From positions 1-45,780 of the forward strand of contig CAZKXU010000015.1 in NCBI GenBank assembly GCA_964556665.1: a stretch of DNA of 45,780 nucleotides, written 5' to 3'. The notes below the pieces were generated by a model, which saw only the letters and a list, made by a program, of their open reading frames with translations, searched no databases and was not told the DNA's origin. The DNA comes from CAZKXU01 sp964556665 (GTDB taxonomy: Bacteria > Bdellovibrionota_C > UBA2361 > CAZKXU01). This document shows, one piece after another, positions 8,382 through 16,374 of this stretch. Both the position numbers and the translations under genes were made by a program. Position 1 is the first letter of the stretch. Every line of letters begins with the position of its first letter.

Positions 8382-8777
8382 ATGACTTGCGCACACTCTC
8401 CTGCTAGAGATGCTACAGTTAATAATGCTATTATTGCCGTGGATTTAGCTGCGGCTATCTGGCGCACCATAGACGATGGCCCTGCTGAGGCCTGCGCAAA
8501 GCTTCTCGACTTCAGTAGAGGTATTATCCCTGAAAGAGCTGGACTGATCGATCTAGAAGATCTTCCATTAGCCTCTCTTGGATATGACTCTCGCCAGCAA
8601 TTCATACAGCTTGCGAATGCTTCTACGGTATTTATTAACATTCTGAAGCTAAACTTACGAGGCGCCTACCTATCAGAGATCTCTCATCTAGCTGGAAATA
8701 TGCTAGAGCCAACTCGTGAGCTTCTTAGAATCGTGGTTAGATCTTTTTTAAGCTCGGCCAGAGCACTAAAAGATTAA
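8382..8777 (+). CDS. Unknown 131-residue helical protein upstream of a DUF4143 ATPase
   Basis: The start is set by AGGAG placed 6 bases before the ATG at 8382; the same frame is open from a GTG at 8334. The protein is Ala/Leu-rich and appears mostly helical, beginning MTCAHSPARDATVNN and ending RSFLSSARALKD. No family is recognised. It stops 8 bases before the ATG of the broken DUF4143 ATPase gene, as in an operon. A decayed copy of its last third lies at 14783-14900 beside another DUF4143 ATPase gene. The repeated association suggests a mobile or duplicated two-gene module, but a function cannot be assigned. Confidence 0.55.
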   Translation: MTCAHSPARDATVNNAIIAVDLAAAIWRTIDDGPAEACAKLLDFSRGIIPERAGLIDLEDLPLASLGYDSRQQFIQLANASTVFINILKLNLRGAYLSEISHLAGNMLEPTRELLRIVVRSFLSSARALKD

Positions 8778-8785
8778 AAATATAT

Positions 8786-9785
8786 ATGGATGAATACTCA
8801 ATTGAGTCGATGCAGAGAGAGAGATATTTATCCAGAATATATCAGGGGTTTCAAGTTTCCAGCCTAGTCTGTCTTCTTGGCCCACGCCAGTGTGGAAAGA
8901 CAACTTTGGCTAGACAGTTCTTAGCTAGCCTTGGAGACCAGGCTGGTCAAAAAATATCCTTGATTTAGAAGATCCGACTGATCTTGCAAAGTTCTCTGAT
9001 CCAAAACTAGTGCTCCTCCAAATAAGTTTTTTCACGTCTAGCATCACATCGTTGCCCCACCTTGTCACGCTTCTCAGTCGGAAAATCCTCGCAATACTCC
9101 AGTATTGCTGCGGATTTCCTCCTTCCGAGGCGTGCCAATCTGGGGCAACGCTGCGCGCCATACGTGAAAAAACTTATTTGGCGAAGCACTAGCTCTCTTA
9201 GGACTAAGTGGCTATCTAGTGATTGATGAGGTTCAAAGACGCCCAGATCTTTTTCCAATATTACGGGTTATGTTGGATCAAGTAGATAATAAACTTAAAA
9301 TATTGCTTCTAGGTAGCGCTTCCAGGGATTTAATTCGTCAAAGTTCAGAAAGTCTAGCTGGACGAATAGTGTATGAAGAGATAACTCCCTTTATGTCCAA
9401 AGAATTTAAACCATCTTCCGAGTTAAATAGATTGTGGAGTCGGGGTGGATTTCCAAGAAGTTACTTAGCCGAATCAGAGCAGATAAGTTTTGAATGGAGA
9501 AAAAATTATATAAGAACATATTTAGAGCAGGATGTTCCAAATCTGGGAATTTCTATTCCCGCTGAATCTATGCGCAGACTTTTGATGATGTTAACTCACT
9601 ATCATGGGCAAAATTTTAATGCCTCCGAACTTGCATCTGCATTGGGCGTAAGCGACACAACAGTTCGCCGTTATGTAGATATTCTTTCTGGTACCTTTAT
9701 GATCAGGCAGCTTAAACCTTGGATTGAAAGTATCAGCAAGAGGCAAATTAAAGCACCTAAAATTCACAGTAATGGACAGCCATAA
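8786..9785 (+). pseudogene. Disrupted AAA ATPase of the DUF4143 family
   Basis: The pieces add up to an AAA_14/DUF4143 ATPase. It opens with MDEYSIES and Walker A LGPRQCGKTTLARQF (from 8786). Walker B LVIDEVQRRPDLFPIL lies after 9200, then LLLGSASRDLIRQ, and a helix-turn-helix SASALGVSD-like segment near 9640. There are three lesions. A frameshift lies near 8950, where NILDLEDPTDLAKFSDPKL continues in another frame. A palindromic element is inserted at 9007-9192, exactly at a CTAG. The C-terminus stops at KAPKIHSNGQP where a repeat begins at 9766, which removes the last ~130 residues including the nuclease-like part. Removing the insert restores DPKL-ALLGLSGYLVIDEVQ. The family is widespread and its function is uncertain. 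The gene is dead. Confidence 0.85.
9007..9192. mobile_element. 178-bp fully palindromic MITE with CTAG target duplication
   Basis: The element 9011-9188 begins TGCTCCTCCAAATAAG and ends with its near inverse CTTATTTGGCGAAGCA. It is flanked by CTAG on both sides (9007-9010 and 9189-9192). Symmetry extends to the exact centre, where GCAATACT-CC-AGTATTGC spans 9091-9108. The whole element is therefore one long imperfect hairpin with no gene of its own. Four-base CTAG-like target duplications are typical of IS5-family transposases, a plausible mobilising enzyme. A second copy ends at position 52 of the window. Confidence 0.88.
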
Positions 9786-9863
9786 AACAACTACGAGAAT
9801 CTCGTAGGAAGTTCTACGTAATTTTCTTAGTTAAATTATGGGTGTCTATGTTTAGCTCTTTAT
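9766..9863. repeat. Direct repeat, left copy, flanking a DUF4143 ATPase gene
   Basis: The segment runs from ACAGTAATGGACAGC to TTTAGCTCTTTAT and recurs in the same orientation at 11214-11310 with few differences. Inside it, CTACGAGAATCTCGTAG (9791-9807) is a perfect 8-1-8 palindrome. The left edge coincides with the point where the broken ATPase reading frame loses homology. The remaining bases to 9953 show no gene. Confidence 0.8.
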
Positions 9864-9953
9864 ATCGGACATCCGCTGGATGAAAGATCGGGCGAATCTT
9901 CAATTCGTTTACACTTTATGATCGGGACCAGTTTTAAAATCTCAATTGGGGGA

Positions 9954-11120
9954 TCACAAACTCTTTAGCATCTCAAAAAAATCTCTGTAAGGCAGGATAG
10001 AAACATTTTCTAAGGCCCTCGGATTCTTACCTGGATACACGCACAAGCATTTTGCATTAGGAGCTATACTTCTTAGGGCAGCAAAACCGGAGCCAAAGTC
10101 CCTATGGTCAGGAGCCTGTTTCGTTTTTATTTCAACGCCAATAATCTGCCCATTAGGAGTTTCGATCACCAAATCAACCTCTACATCATTAGCCGTACGC
10201 AAAAATGAGAGTTTAAAATCTTTCCTATAGTAGCTTGAAATAATATGAACTTGGTTAATAATCCAAGTTTCAAAATAATTGCCATAAGCAAAAGTTTGTG
10301 GAGATAATTCTGCGGTTAACTGGCCTTGTAAGGCGCGCAAAACACCGGTATCAAAAAAGTAGAATTTGGGGCTGACCTTAAATTTTTTGCGCTCTGAAAA
10401 AGAAAAAGATGACAGAAATGTGCCAATTAGGGTCTCTTCCAGGATTGTAAAGTAATCTTTAACAGTAGGAGCAGACATGGACACATCTCGGGCGATATTG
10501 GCAAAATTTAACTGTTCACCATTGGACTGGGCAGCAATTTTTAAAAATCGAATAAATGCACCTAAATTTCTGGTTACACTTTCAGCTATAATCTCTTCAT
10601 TTAAATAAATTTCAGAGTAAGCTCGTAAATTTCTTTCCGCCTCATAATTATCTTCTGCAAGCACATTCGGAATTAACGTTCCCCTGCTCAATATTTGCTC
10701 TAAGCTATAATTATTTGGTAATTCATCTAGAGTTAAAGGGAAAAGTACCTCTTTCCAGGCTCTCCCTCCAAGTAAATTTGCCTGACCACGTTTTAATTTT
10801 CTTGCGCTTGAACCGCTAATGATAAACTTTTGTGGTATCTTTTCATCAATTAGAATCTGAATTTCATCGAGCAATTCTGGAATCTTCTGCACCTCATCAA
10901 CAAAGACATGGGTAATACCTGATTTTAGGGCTTTAATTTCTGAATTAAGAATAGAAGGATGTGCCTTTAATTGAGTATACGTATTAGTTTCTAATAAATT
11001 TAATTCAAAAAGCTCATTAGCAGAAAATGTATTCCGAATTAGGGTAGTTTTCCCAGTTTGCCTTGGTCCGAATAGAAAAAAATGCTGTTTTTTCGGTAGC
11101 TTAAGTAGGCGTAAGATCAT
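9954..11120 (-). CDS. AAA ATPase of the DUF4143 family (intact, copy 2)
   Basis: The 388-residue protein is a normal length for the family. Walker A is GPRQTGKTTLIRNTF (about 19-33) and Walker B is HVFVDEVQKIPELLDE (about 72-87). The sensor-like motif FIISGSSARKLKRGQANLLGGR follows. A winged-helix segment near 205-225 reads NIARDVSMSAPTVKDYF. The C-terminal DUF4143 domain has a PD-(D/E)XK-like pattern in VEVDLVIETPNG and GVEIKTK. The biochemical role of these proteins is not established. The gene sits between two direct repeats (9766-9863 and 11214-11310), so it may be movable or deletable as a unit. It resembles the ATPase at 14924-16093 more than the broken one at 8786. Confidence 0.88.
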   Translation of the reverse strand: MILRLLKLPKKQHFFLFGPRQTGKTTLIRNTFSANELFELNLLETNTYTQLKAHPSILNSEIKALKSGITHVFVDEVQKIPELLDEIQILIDEKIPQKFIISGSSARKLKRGQANLLGGRAWKEVLFPLTLDELPNNYSLEQILSRGTLIPNVLAEDNYEAERNLRAYSEIYLNEEIIAESVTRNLGAFIRFLKIAAQSNGEQLNFANIARDVSMSAPTVKDYFTILEETLIGTFLSSFSFSERKKFKVSPKFYFFDTGVLRALQGQLTAELSPQTFAYGNYFETWIINQVHIISSYYRKDFKLSFLRTANDVEVDLVIETPNGQIIGVEIKTKQAPDHRDFGSGFAALRSIAPNAKCLCVYPGKNPRALENVSILPYRDFFEMLKSL

Positions 11121-11213
11121 GTCTTATATTTACCACGGAAATCTAAAATAGTCAATTATGTGTCTTTATCACTATAAGAACAGGGGCAAGAATTTTTAGG
11201 ACAGCCAATGAAT

Positions 11214-11310
11214 ACAGTCATGGACAGCAAAAATGACTACGAGAATCTCGTAGGAAGCTCTACGTAATTTTCTTAGTTAAATTATGGGTGTCTATGTTTA
11301 GCTCTTTTAT
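11214..11310. repeat. Direct repeat, right copy
   Basis: This is the second copy of the repeat at 9766-9863, with the palindrome CTACGAGAATCTCGTAG at 11237-11253 and the shared tail TTATGGGTGTCTATGTTTAG. The tail TATGTTTAGCTCTTT is then partly duplicated just downstream (to about 11321). The rest of the 333-base gap 11121-11453 holds AT-rich sequence with no recognisable gene. Confidence 0.8.
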
Positions 11311-11453
11311 GTTTAGCTCTTTTTTTCTGCACCCCTCTTGTTGATATGAGGGTTTATCCCATGTCCTTGTATTTTCTCTTTTGTATTTTTCTTTATAACT
11401 ATCTCTGCTTTTTTGATACCTTAATAGTATGTTTTAGAAAAGAGCAGATGCAT

Positions 11454-11915
11454 CTAATAACACTTCCAACTCACACCGCGCTGAAGTGTAGCTGGTGATG
11501 TGGCGGTAGGTTGAGTACATTTTTTTCCTTGAATCCTATAGCAGAAGTTACTACTGTTACTACTTGGTCCAGTAACTAAACTGCCCATGGCATTGGGAAA
11601 TGTTACTATCTCATAGGTAAATTCAGTCGCACATGGTTCACCTTGAGAAGGCAAAAACGGGGCACTCCAGTTAATATACCTATCAAGCCCGGCCTCAATA
11701 AGTGGAAAGTCAAAAACTGAGGACTCCTGTGATGGACTTCCGTAGTTTTTTCTGGTCACTGCATAGCTTTGAAGAAATGAAAGATAGTCAGTAAACTCAT
11801 GAAAATCCGCATCGCTTGAACTTGCAGTACCTGTTTGAGCATTGCAGTTTACTACAAAAGTAAGTGTGATTAATAACGTTGCGATCATTGATACGGTAAT
11901 TCTTTTATATTTCAT
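11454..11915 (-). CDS. Secreted protein of unknown function
   Basis: The 153-residue protein begins with an export signal (residues 1-27: basic MKYKR, a hydrophobic core, and a probable cut near CNAQ). The mature part is about 125 residues, rich in Ser, Thr and aromatic residues. It contains four cysteines (EPCATEF, NFCYRIQGKKC and the penultimate C in WKCY), which could form two disulfides in the periplasm. No family is recognised. It starts 13 bases after the stop of the gene at 11929-12513 on the same strand, so the two are probably co-transcribed and act together outside the cytoplasm. Confidence 0.6.
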   Translation of the reverse strand: MKYKRITVSMIATLLITLTFVVNCNAQTGTASSSDADFHEFTDYLSFLQSYAVTRKNYGSPSQESSVFDFPLIEAGLDRYINWSAPFLPSQGEPCATEFTYEIVTFPNAMGSLVTGPSSNSSNFCYRIQGKKCTQPTATSPATLQRGVSWKCY

Positions 11916-11928
11916 AGTAAATCTCCAA

Positions 11929-12513
11929 TTATAATTTTACCTTAGGAAATGCTGCAGTGTAAGTTCCAGATTCTCCCCACTTCTCTAAGCCTTCAATTTT
12001 TCCTGTTGAAGGATCATTAAAAATCTCCGGTGTCATATATCCAGTAAAACCCTTATCACCATCTTTATGGTGATAAAAGTGATAACTCCCTTTACAATAT
12101 TCCTCCTTCTCTTTCTTACTCATTTTATTAAATTTATCAGATTCACTCTGCGCACAGACTGCAAGGTATTGCAATGTCCGCCAGGTTGCCTTTCCTTTTG
12201 GAATCTCGATTAAGTTTGGGCATACGCAGGCTATCCCATCAGTAACTCCAGCATTATCTCTACAAAGCGCTACCTTAGCAGTCCTCTCGCACAACTCCTT
12301 ATGCTTACCGCTCTGGCCTGTTCCTGGACCGTCATCAGCCTTAAACGTTCCGATCTCACCATATAAAATGCAGAGTAATTTATCTGGGCTCATTTTATCT
12401 TTGCAAGGATCATCTGCTTTCGCAACTGTAACAGAAACGCTTAGATAAAGAGCTACACTAAGAGCAATTCGTACTGTTCCTCCCCTGATTTTTACTAATT
12501 TAAAAAACTCCAT
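11929..12513 (-). CDS. Secreted cysteine-rich protein of unknown function
   Basis: The 194-residue protein has an N-terminal signal (basic start, hydrophobic stretch about 15-32, probable cut after AKADD or VAKA). The mature part has about eight cysteines, including DDPCKDK, LLCILYGE, KELCERTAKVALC and IACVCPN, and a conserved-looking GYMTPEIFNDPSTG segment. The cysteine density suggests an oxidised periplasmic or surface protein. No domain is recognised. It is the first gene of a pair with 11454-11915. The region upstream (12514-12659) contains no gene and probably holds divergent promoters for this pair and the EVE gene. Confidence 0.6.
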   Translation of the reverse strand: MEFFKLVKIRGGTVRIALSVALYLSVSVTVAKADDPCKDKMSPDKLLCILYGEIGTFKADDGPGTGQSGKHKELCERTAKVALCRDNAGVTDGIACVCPNLIEIPKGKATWRTLQYLAVCAQSESDKFNKMSKKEKEEYCKGSYHFYHHKDGDKGFTGYMTPEIFNDPSTGKIEGLEKWGESGTYTAAFPKVKL

Positions 12514-12665
12514 ATTTATATTACCAAAATAAATTCGAGGAGAGGAGTATGCAGCTTTCGGGCCAACCTCATGATATGCTATGGAATGCTTATAATAGGT
12601 AACATAGTTCTGTAGCTAAAGTTAAAAAAGATATGGATCTCTACTAAATTTAAATATATATGCTT

Positions 12666-13139
12666 ATGCGCTACTGGCTAAGAAAATCTGAACCTAAAGT
12701 TTATTCGATAGATGATCTCTCCAGGGATAAAACGACACTCTGGAACTGCGTTAGAAACTATGAAGCGCGGAACAATCTAAAGGCAATGACTAAAGGAGAT
12801 CTTCTTTTTTTCTACCATTCTAATACAGAGGACCCTGCCATCGTTGGGGTAGCAGAGCTTGCAGATTCGGCAATAGCTGAAGAGATTCAGTTCAACTCAA
12901 AAAGCGACTACTTTGATCCTAAATCTACACGGGATAACCCTAGATGGTTTTCACCTAAGATAAAATTTGTTAGAAAATTATCTCAGCCAATTACGATTTC
13001 AGAGATTAAGAAAATTAAAGAGCTAAAGAAGATGCGTCTACTTCAAAAAGGCTCCAGGTTAAGCGTGCAGGTTGTCTCTAATGATGAAGGGAGGTTTATA
13101 ATTAATTACGCTGATCATAAAACAAGCAAAACCAGATGA
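12666..13139 (+). CDS. EVE domain protein (PUA-related modified-base reader fold)
   Basis: The start MRYWLRKSEP matches the usual start of EVE proteins, so I prefer ATG 12666 over 12660. Other family signs are WNCVRNYEARNNLKAMTKGDLLFFYHS and the later IVGVAELAD and WFSPKIKFVRKL. EVE domains belong to the PUA superfamily and are thought to bind modified bases in DNA or RNA; some occur in defence loci. The 157-residue length is normal for a stand-alone EVE protein. Its stop overlaps the start of the GNAT gene by 4 bases, so the two are translationally coupled. Confidence 0.88.
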   Translation: MRYWLRKSEPKVYSIDDLSRDKTTLWNCVRNYEARNNLKAMTKGDLLFFYHSNTEDPAIVGVAELADSAIAEEIQFNSKSDYFDPKSTRDNPRWFSPKIKFVRKLSQPITISEIKKIKELKKMRLLQKGSRLSVQVVSNDEGRFIINYADHKTSKTR

Positions 13140-13627
13140 AATTTAATGCTGATGTACAAGTTAGGACTGAGCTCTTGCCAGGTGATATTGGACAGATTGC
13201 GGAGCAGCACGGAGTTATTTATCACAATGAACAGGGTTGGGATCATACATTTGAGGCTTACGTTGCTGGCCCTCTTAGTGAGTTCGCAAAATCCAGTAGT
13301 AGCCGCCAACGAATCTGGATAGCTACAAGTGATAAAAAATATATTGGCTCAATAGCAATAGCTGAAGCCTCCAACACTACTGCTCAATTAAGATGGTTCT
13401 TAGTAGTCCCTTCATTTCGCAGTCAGGGACTTGGGAGCTACTTTATGGAGCAGGCCATTTCATTTGCTAATGCGTCAGAGTATCAAACAATATTTCTTTG
13501 GACTACTAGTGAACTTCAAGTTGCAGCTAGACTTTACCTTTCATATGGATTTAAGAAAACTGAGAAACAGACTCATAATATCTGGGGGAAACTAGTAACC
13601 GAGGAGCGGTATGAGCTTATCCTGTAA
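13136..13627 (+). CDS. GNAT family N-acetyltransferase
   Basis: The 163-residue protein has the acetyl-CoA loop in VVPSFRSQGLGSYFMEQAI (about 99-117), followed by AARLYLSYGFKKTEKQ typical of the GNAT C-terminal half. The overall pattern (IAEASNTTAQLRWFLVVPSFRSQGLG, then GFKKTEKQTHNIWG) resembles the acetyltransferase domain often fused to MarR regulators, here alone. The acceptor substrate is unknown. It is coupled to the EVE gene by an ATGA overlap. Confidence 0.88.
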   Translation: MKFNADVQVRTELLPGDIGQIAEQHGVIYHNEQGWDHTFEAYVAGPLSEFAKSSSSRQRIWIATSDKKYIGSIAIAEASNTTAQLRWFLVVPSFRSQGLGSYFMEQAISFANASEYQTIFLWTTSELQVAARLYLSYGFKKTEKQTHNIWGKLVTEERYELIL

Positions 13628-13686
13628 TTACTCCACGATAGCCTATTTTGCAGCTACACCTTTCTGCTCTTTTAGCATATCAATGA

Positions 13687-14126
13687 TTAGGGATTCAATA
13701 AGTGGTGATCGTAAAATTCTAGTCGCCCCTCCTCTGCTGTTGCAGCCAGTGCTGGGTGAGTTTCGTTAAGCCGCGAAAGTTGATTTAGATGCTCGGCAGT
13801 CTGAGTAACCAAGCGGGAGACATCACCCTCAGCAACACCAGCTAAACGAAGAAGACTTACAAATTCAGTCCAGTCCTTTGACTCCATCCAAGTTAAAACA
13901 GTCACTGCTGCATCTGGAACATGGCTAGGAAAACGGGTTATGAGGGGAGGTGGGATATAAGTGAGTTGGAGCTGTAAGCTGGCATTCGGACCATGGTGGT
14001 ATGGCGAGGGAGTCATAAGGGCAACGGTAGTTGCAGGAATTTTAGGGAGAAGATGTGATGGAGTTAGTATTTGGAGGTACTTTGGGTGCAGCAGTGAGCA
14101 GACCCCAAGTCCTTGAGCTAGAAATC
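13687..14126 (-). pseudogene. Possible C-terminal fragment of a DEAD/DEAH-box helicase
   Basis: The frame is open from an in-frame stop near 14127 to 13687, with an internal ATG at 14016. Its last 70 residues read FVSLLRLAGVAEGDVSRLV, TQTAEHLNQLSRL and AATAEEG. This resembles the C-terminal GD(L/V)xRLLxRTxxxLRQ segment of HelY/Ski2-like helicases. No helicase motor motifs are present. A fragment this short next to a transposase remnant is probably a decayed gene end. The homology call rests on my reading of a short motif and is tentative. Confidence 0.4.
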
Positions 14127-14145
14127 GTCGTTAGTAGTTGGTAAG

Positions 14146-14636
14146 TCATCGAGATACGGTTCGACCTGAACTCCCGATGGTGGCGAGGTTATGAATGGTG
14201 GAGTTTTGACAGTAGGGGCGCAGTCTTTTCGGTATGCTCCAAACAATGTGACGGTTGTCGACCGGGGCAAGGATCTCATGCTCAAGGGTTTCGGCAAAGA
14301 TAATGGCGCGTTTTGCTGCACAACTTGGGCAGATACGCTTTTTGCAGCTAAAAGCGATTAGGGTGGTATGCTTACACTGCTCGTTTTCGCAGACAGCCGT
14401 TGCAAAGCCATGCGCAAAATGCCGCAATCGAGGTAGGCATCAAGGGTTTCTAAAACCTCGTCCCGCAGCACACCGTAATCCGGTTGAAAGCGGACATAAT
14501 AGCTATCTTGCCAGACCCGCGGCAACTCTTCCCGATTGTGGTACACAATACGGTAAAGACCCGTCTCAGTTGGACTACGGTGCTTATAATAAGGTCGCGC
14601 AGCTTGCCGCTGCTCTTCCCAAGACGAACTAGCCAT
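14146..14636 (-). pseudogene. IS91-type transposase N-terminal remnant with frameshift
   Basis: Two overlapping frames join near 14425. The first reads TGLYRIVYHNREELPRVWQD and ends ETLDAYLDCGILR. The second continues HGFATAVCENEQCKHTTLIAFSC, KKRICPSCAAKRA, then VDNRHIVWSIPKRLRPY. These are the N-terminal DNA-binding zinc cysteines and the following block of IS91/IS801-family Y2 transposases. Homology stops at about 14208, so the catalytic HUH and tyrosine region is missing. The element is dead. The ends of the original IS are not visible. Confidence 0.8.
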
Positions 14637-14782
14637 ATATAGACTAGCTCGAGGAAAAGGCGCAAAAATTGCTTCCTTAAGCAGTATACTCAGTATGAGC
14701 GCTGCGTCCTGTTTTTAGGATGCTGGTGAGTCGGCACTGTTAAAAATAATACTGTTAGAAAAACCCTTAAGATAAACATGCA

Positions 14783-14900
14783 AAGCGATTACCTATCAGA
14801 TGCTTAACATTTAGCAGGACGCATGATAGAGCCTGCTCGAGAGCTTCTTAGAATTCTACTCAAATCTTTTTTATGCTCAGCTAAGGCGCCGCAGGATTAG
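14783..14900 (+). pseudogene. Relic of a paralogue of the 131-residue unknown protein
   Basis: This stretch aligns with 8663-8776: ACCTATCAGA, TAGAGCC.ACTCG-like and GAGCTTCTTAGAAT are shared, and the frame reads MIEPARELLRILLKSFL against MLEPTRELLRIVVRSFL. The upstream two thirds of the gene are missing. The rest of 14637-14923 shows no gene. Its presence beside another DUF4143 ATPase gene mirrors the arrangement at 8382-9785. Confidence 0.75.
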
Positions 14901-14923
14901 TGGCTATTTAGTATATTAACCAC

Positions 14924-16093
14924 TTATCTTATTATCTGCTGGTGCCATAGGCTTTCTAAAAACCTATCCCACGGCATGATTACTATCTCACCGTATCTAT
15001 CAGAGACTCTCCGTTCCTGTCGTTCTAGTGATACAACAATACGTGTTTTTAGTGAGCCATCTTCGCTTAACATGGTTAGCCAACGGAGATCTCCTTCATG
15101 TACTCTCGAGCTACCTTTAATCTCAATCGCCACCTCACGATCATTAATAAGAAAGTCTACCTCTTGACGATTTGATGTTCGCCAAAAAGTTAGCTCCATA
15201 TCTGGAGAGCGGTATGCCTTATAAGCTAGCAGCTCCATTAATATAAATTGCTCCAGTGATTTGCCAAATTCAGGTGTAGCTGGAGCCGGCTTTCTTTTAG
15301 CTAAGTAATTAGTTACTCCAACATCAAATAGATAGAATTTTTCAGTTTCTACCATGCGTCGATTTTTACTTTTTCTCCATGGTTGAATTCGAAAACCAAG
15401 CAAAGTATCCTCTAGAATTTGAAAATACTCCCGTACAACTTTTGCAGATACTCCGACTTCACGGCTAACATTTGTATAGTTTAACATCTCGCTACTAGTA
15501 ATAGCTGCAACACGTAGGAAATCTGAAAAAGCTGGTAGATCTCTGACTAACCCCTCCTGTGCAATCTCCTGAGTCAAATAGTCAGCTATATAACCACGTA
15601 GCTCATCTTCTGGCTGCTCAGAGAGAAAATGTGGTGGCAAAAAGCCAGAGATCATGGCGGATTCAAGTTTAAAGTTAGTTATTTCTGGATAACAGAGCGG
15701 ACGAAGCTCTCTTCTGCGCGCCCTACCACCCAGCAGATTAGAATGAGAGTGACGCAATTTTCTTGCACTAGAACCAGTCAGAAGAAAGGTCTGTGAAGCG
15801 TTTTCAATTAACCAATGAACCTCATCAAGAAGTGCCGGGCACTTTTGCACCTCGTCAATTACTATCGGTTTTCCAGGAGATGTTTTTTGCAGAGATTCAA
15901 AACGTTCGCGCAGGAGTGCAGGTCTAGTGGCGTATTCGGCCAAGACATCGGTTTTCAGAAGATCAATAAGCTCAGCATTAGGCAAATTTTGGCGAATCCA
16001 ATGGCTTTTTCCGGTTCTTCTTGGGCCCCAGAGAAAGGTTGAATGCTTCGTTATATCAGGTACTTGCAGAAGCCTGCTTAAAATCTGTCCCAT
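14924..16093 (-). CDS. AAA ATPase of the DUF4143 family (intact, copy 3)
   Basis: The 389-residue protein has Walker A WGPRRTGKSHWIRQN (about 22-36), Walker B PIVIDEVQKCPALLDEV (about 75-91) and the FLLTGSSARKLRHSHSNLLGGRARR motif. A winged helix near 205-225 reads NVSREVGVSAKVVREYF. The C-terminal DUF4143 domain has nuclease-like residues in NRQEVDFLINDREVAIEIKGSS. It is complete and similar in layout to 9954-11120. The role of the family is unknown; members are often found in multiple diverged copies in one genome, as here. It faces away from the thiamine operon. Confidence 0.88.
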   Translation of the reverse strand: MGQILSRLLQVPDITKHSTFLWGPRRTGKSHWIRQNLPNAELIDLLKTDVLAEYATRPALLRERFESLQKTSPGKPIVIDEVQKCPALLDEVHWLIENASQTFLLTGSSARKLRHSHSNLLGGRARRRELRPLCYPEITNFKLESAMISGFLPPHFLSEQPEDELRGYIADYLTQEIAQEGLVRDLPAFSDFLRVAAITSSEMLNYTNVSREVGVSAKVVREYFQILEDTLLGFRIQPWRKSKNRRMVETEKFYLFDVGVTNYLAKRKPAPATPEFGKSLEQFILMELLAYKAYRSPDMELTFWRTSNRQEVDFLINDREVAIEIKGSSRVHEGDLRWLTMLSEDGSLKTRIVVSLERQERRVSDRYGEIVIMPWDRFLESLWHQQIIR

Positions 16094-16329
16094 TAAAGCA
16101 TTATATCTAGATTAATTGCCCTGTCAAGTGAAGATTTATAGAAACTATGGAAACTACATTACTAAAGTCTCTCAGTTGGTCGGTCTTCTACCTTAATCGT
16201 CTGAGTATAATTGAAGTCATTAGCCATCTTCATTCCAATCCTTGATCCTTGATACTTGAATCAACTTCGATGGACTGGTACTAAATAGATTATATCTACT
16301 CCTAAAATGCTCAAGCAATGCAGTAGCCT

Positions 16330-16357
16330 TTGACTTTACAGGCAGTTATGCTAAAGA
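16330..16357 (+). promoter_or_regulatory. Probable sigma-70 promoter of the thiamine operon
   Basis: TTGACT (16330-16335) and TAAAGA (16352-16357) are separated by 16 bases. Transcription would start near 16364, about 11 bases before the TPP riboswitch, as expected. The preceding 16094-16329 contains no gene or repeat that I can recognise. Confidence 0.4.
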
Positions 16358-16374
16358 TGATCGAATAGTTGAGC

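Noticed and set aside
8925..9258. Three short frames of 60-83 codons across the palindromic element
   Set aside because: They are translations of the MITE arms; the similar proteins on both strands follow from the palindrome.
14255..14632. 125-codon plus-strand frame
   Set aside because: It is the antisense of the IS91-type transposase remnant, whose zinc cysteines are on the minus strand.
14646..14782. Possible small RNA or IS end around GCTGCGTCCTGTTTTTAGGATGC
   Set aside because: Only a short imperfect hairpin is visible, with no promoter and no matching copy elsewhere in the window.
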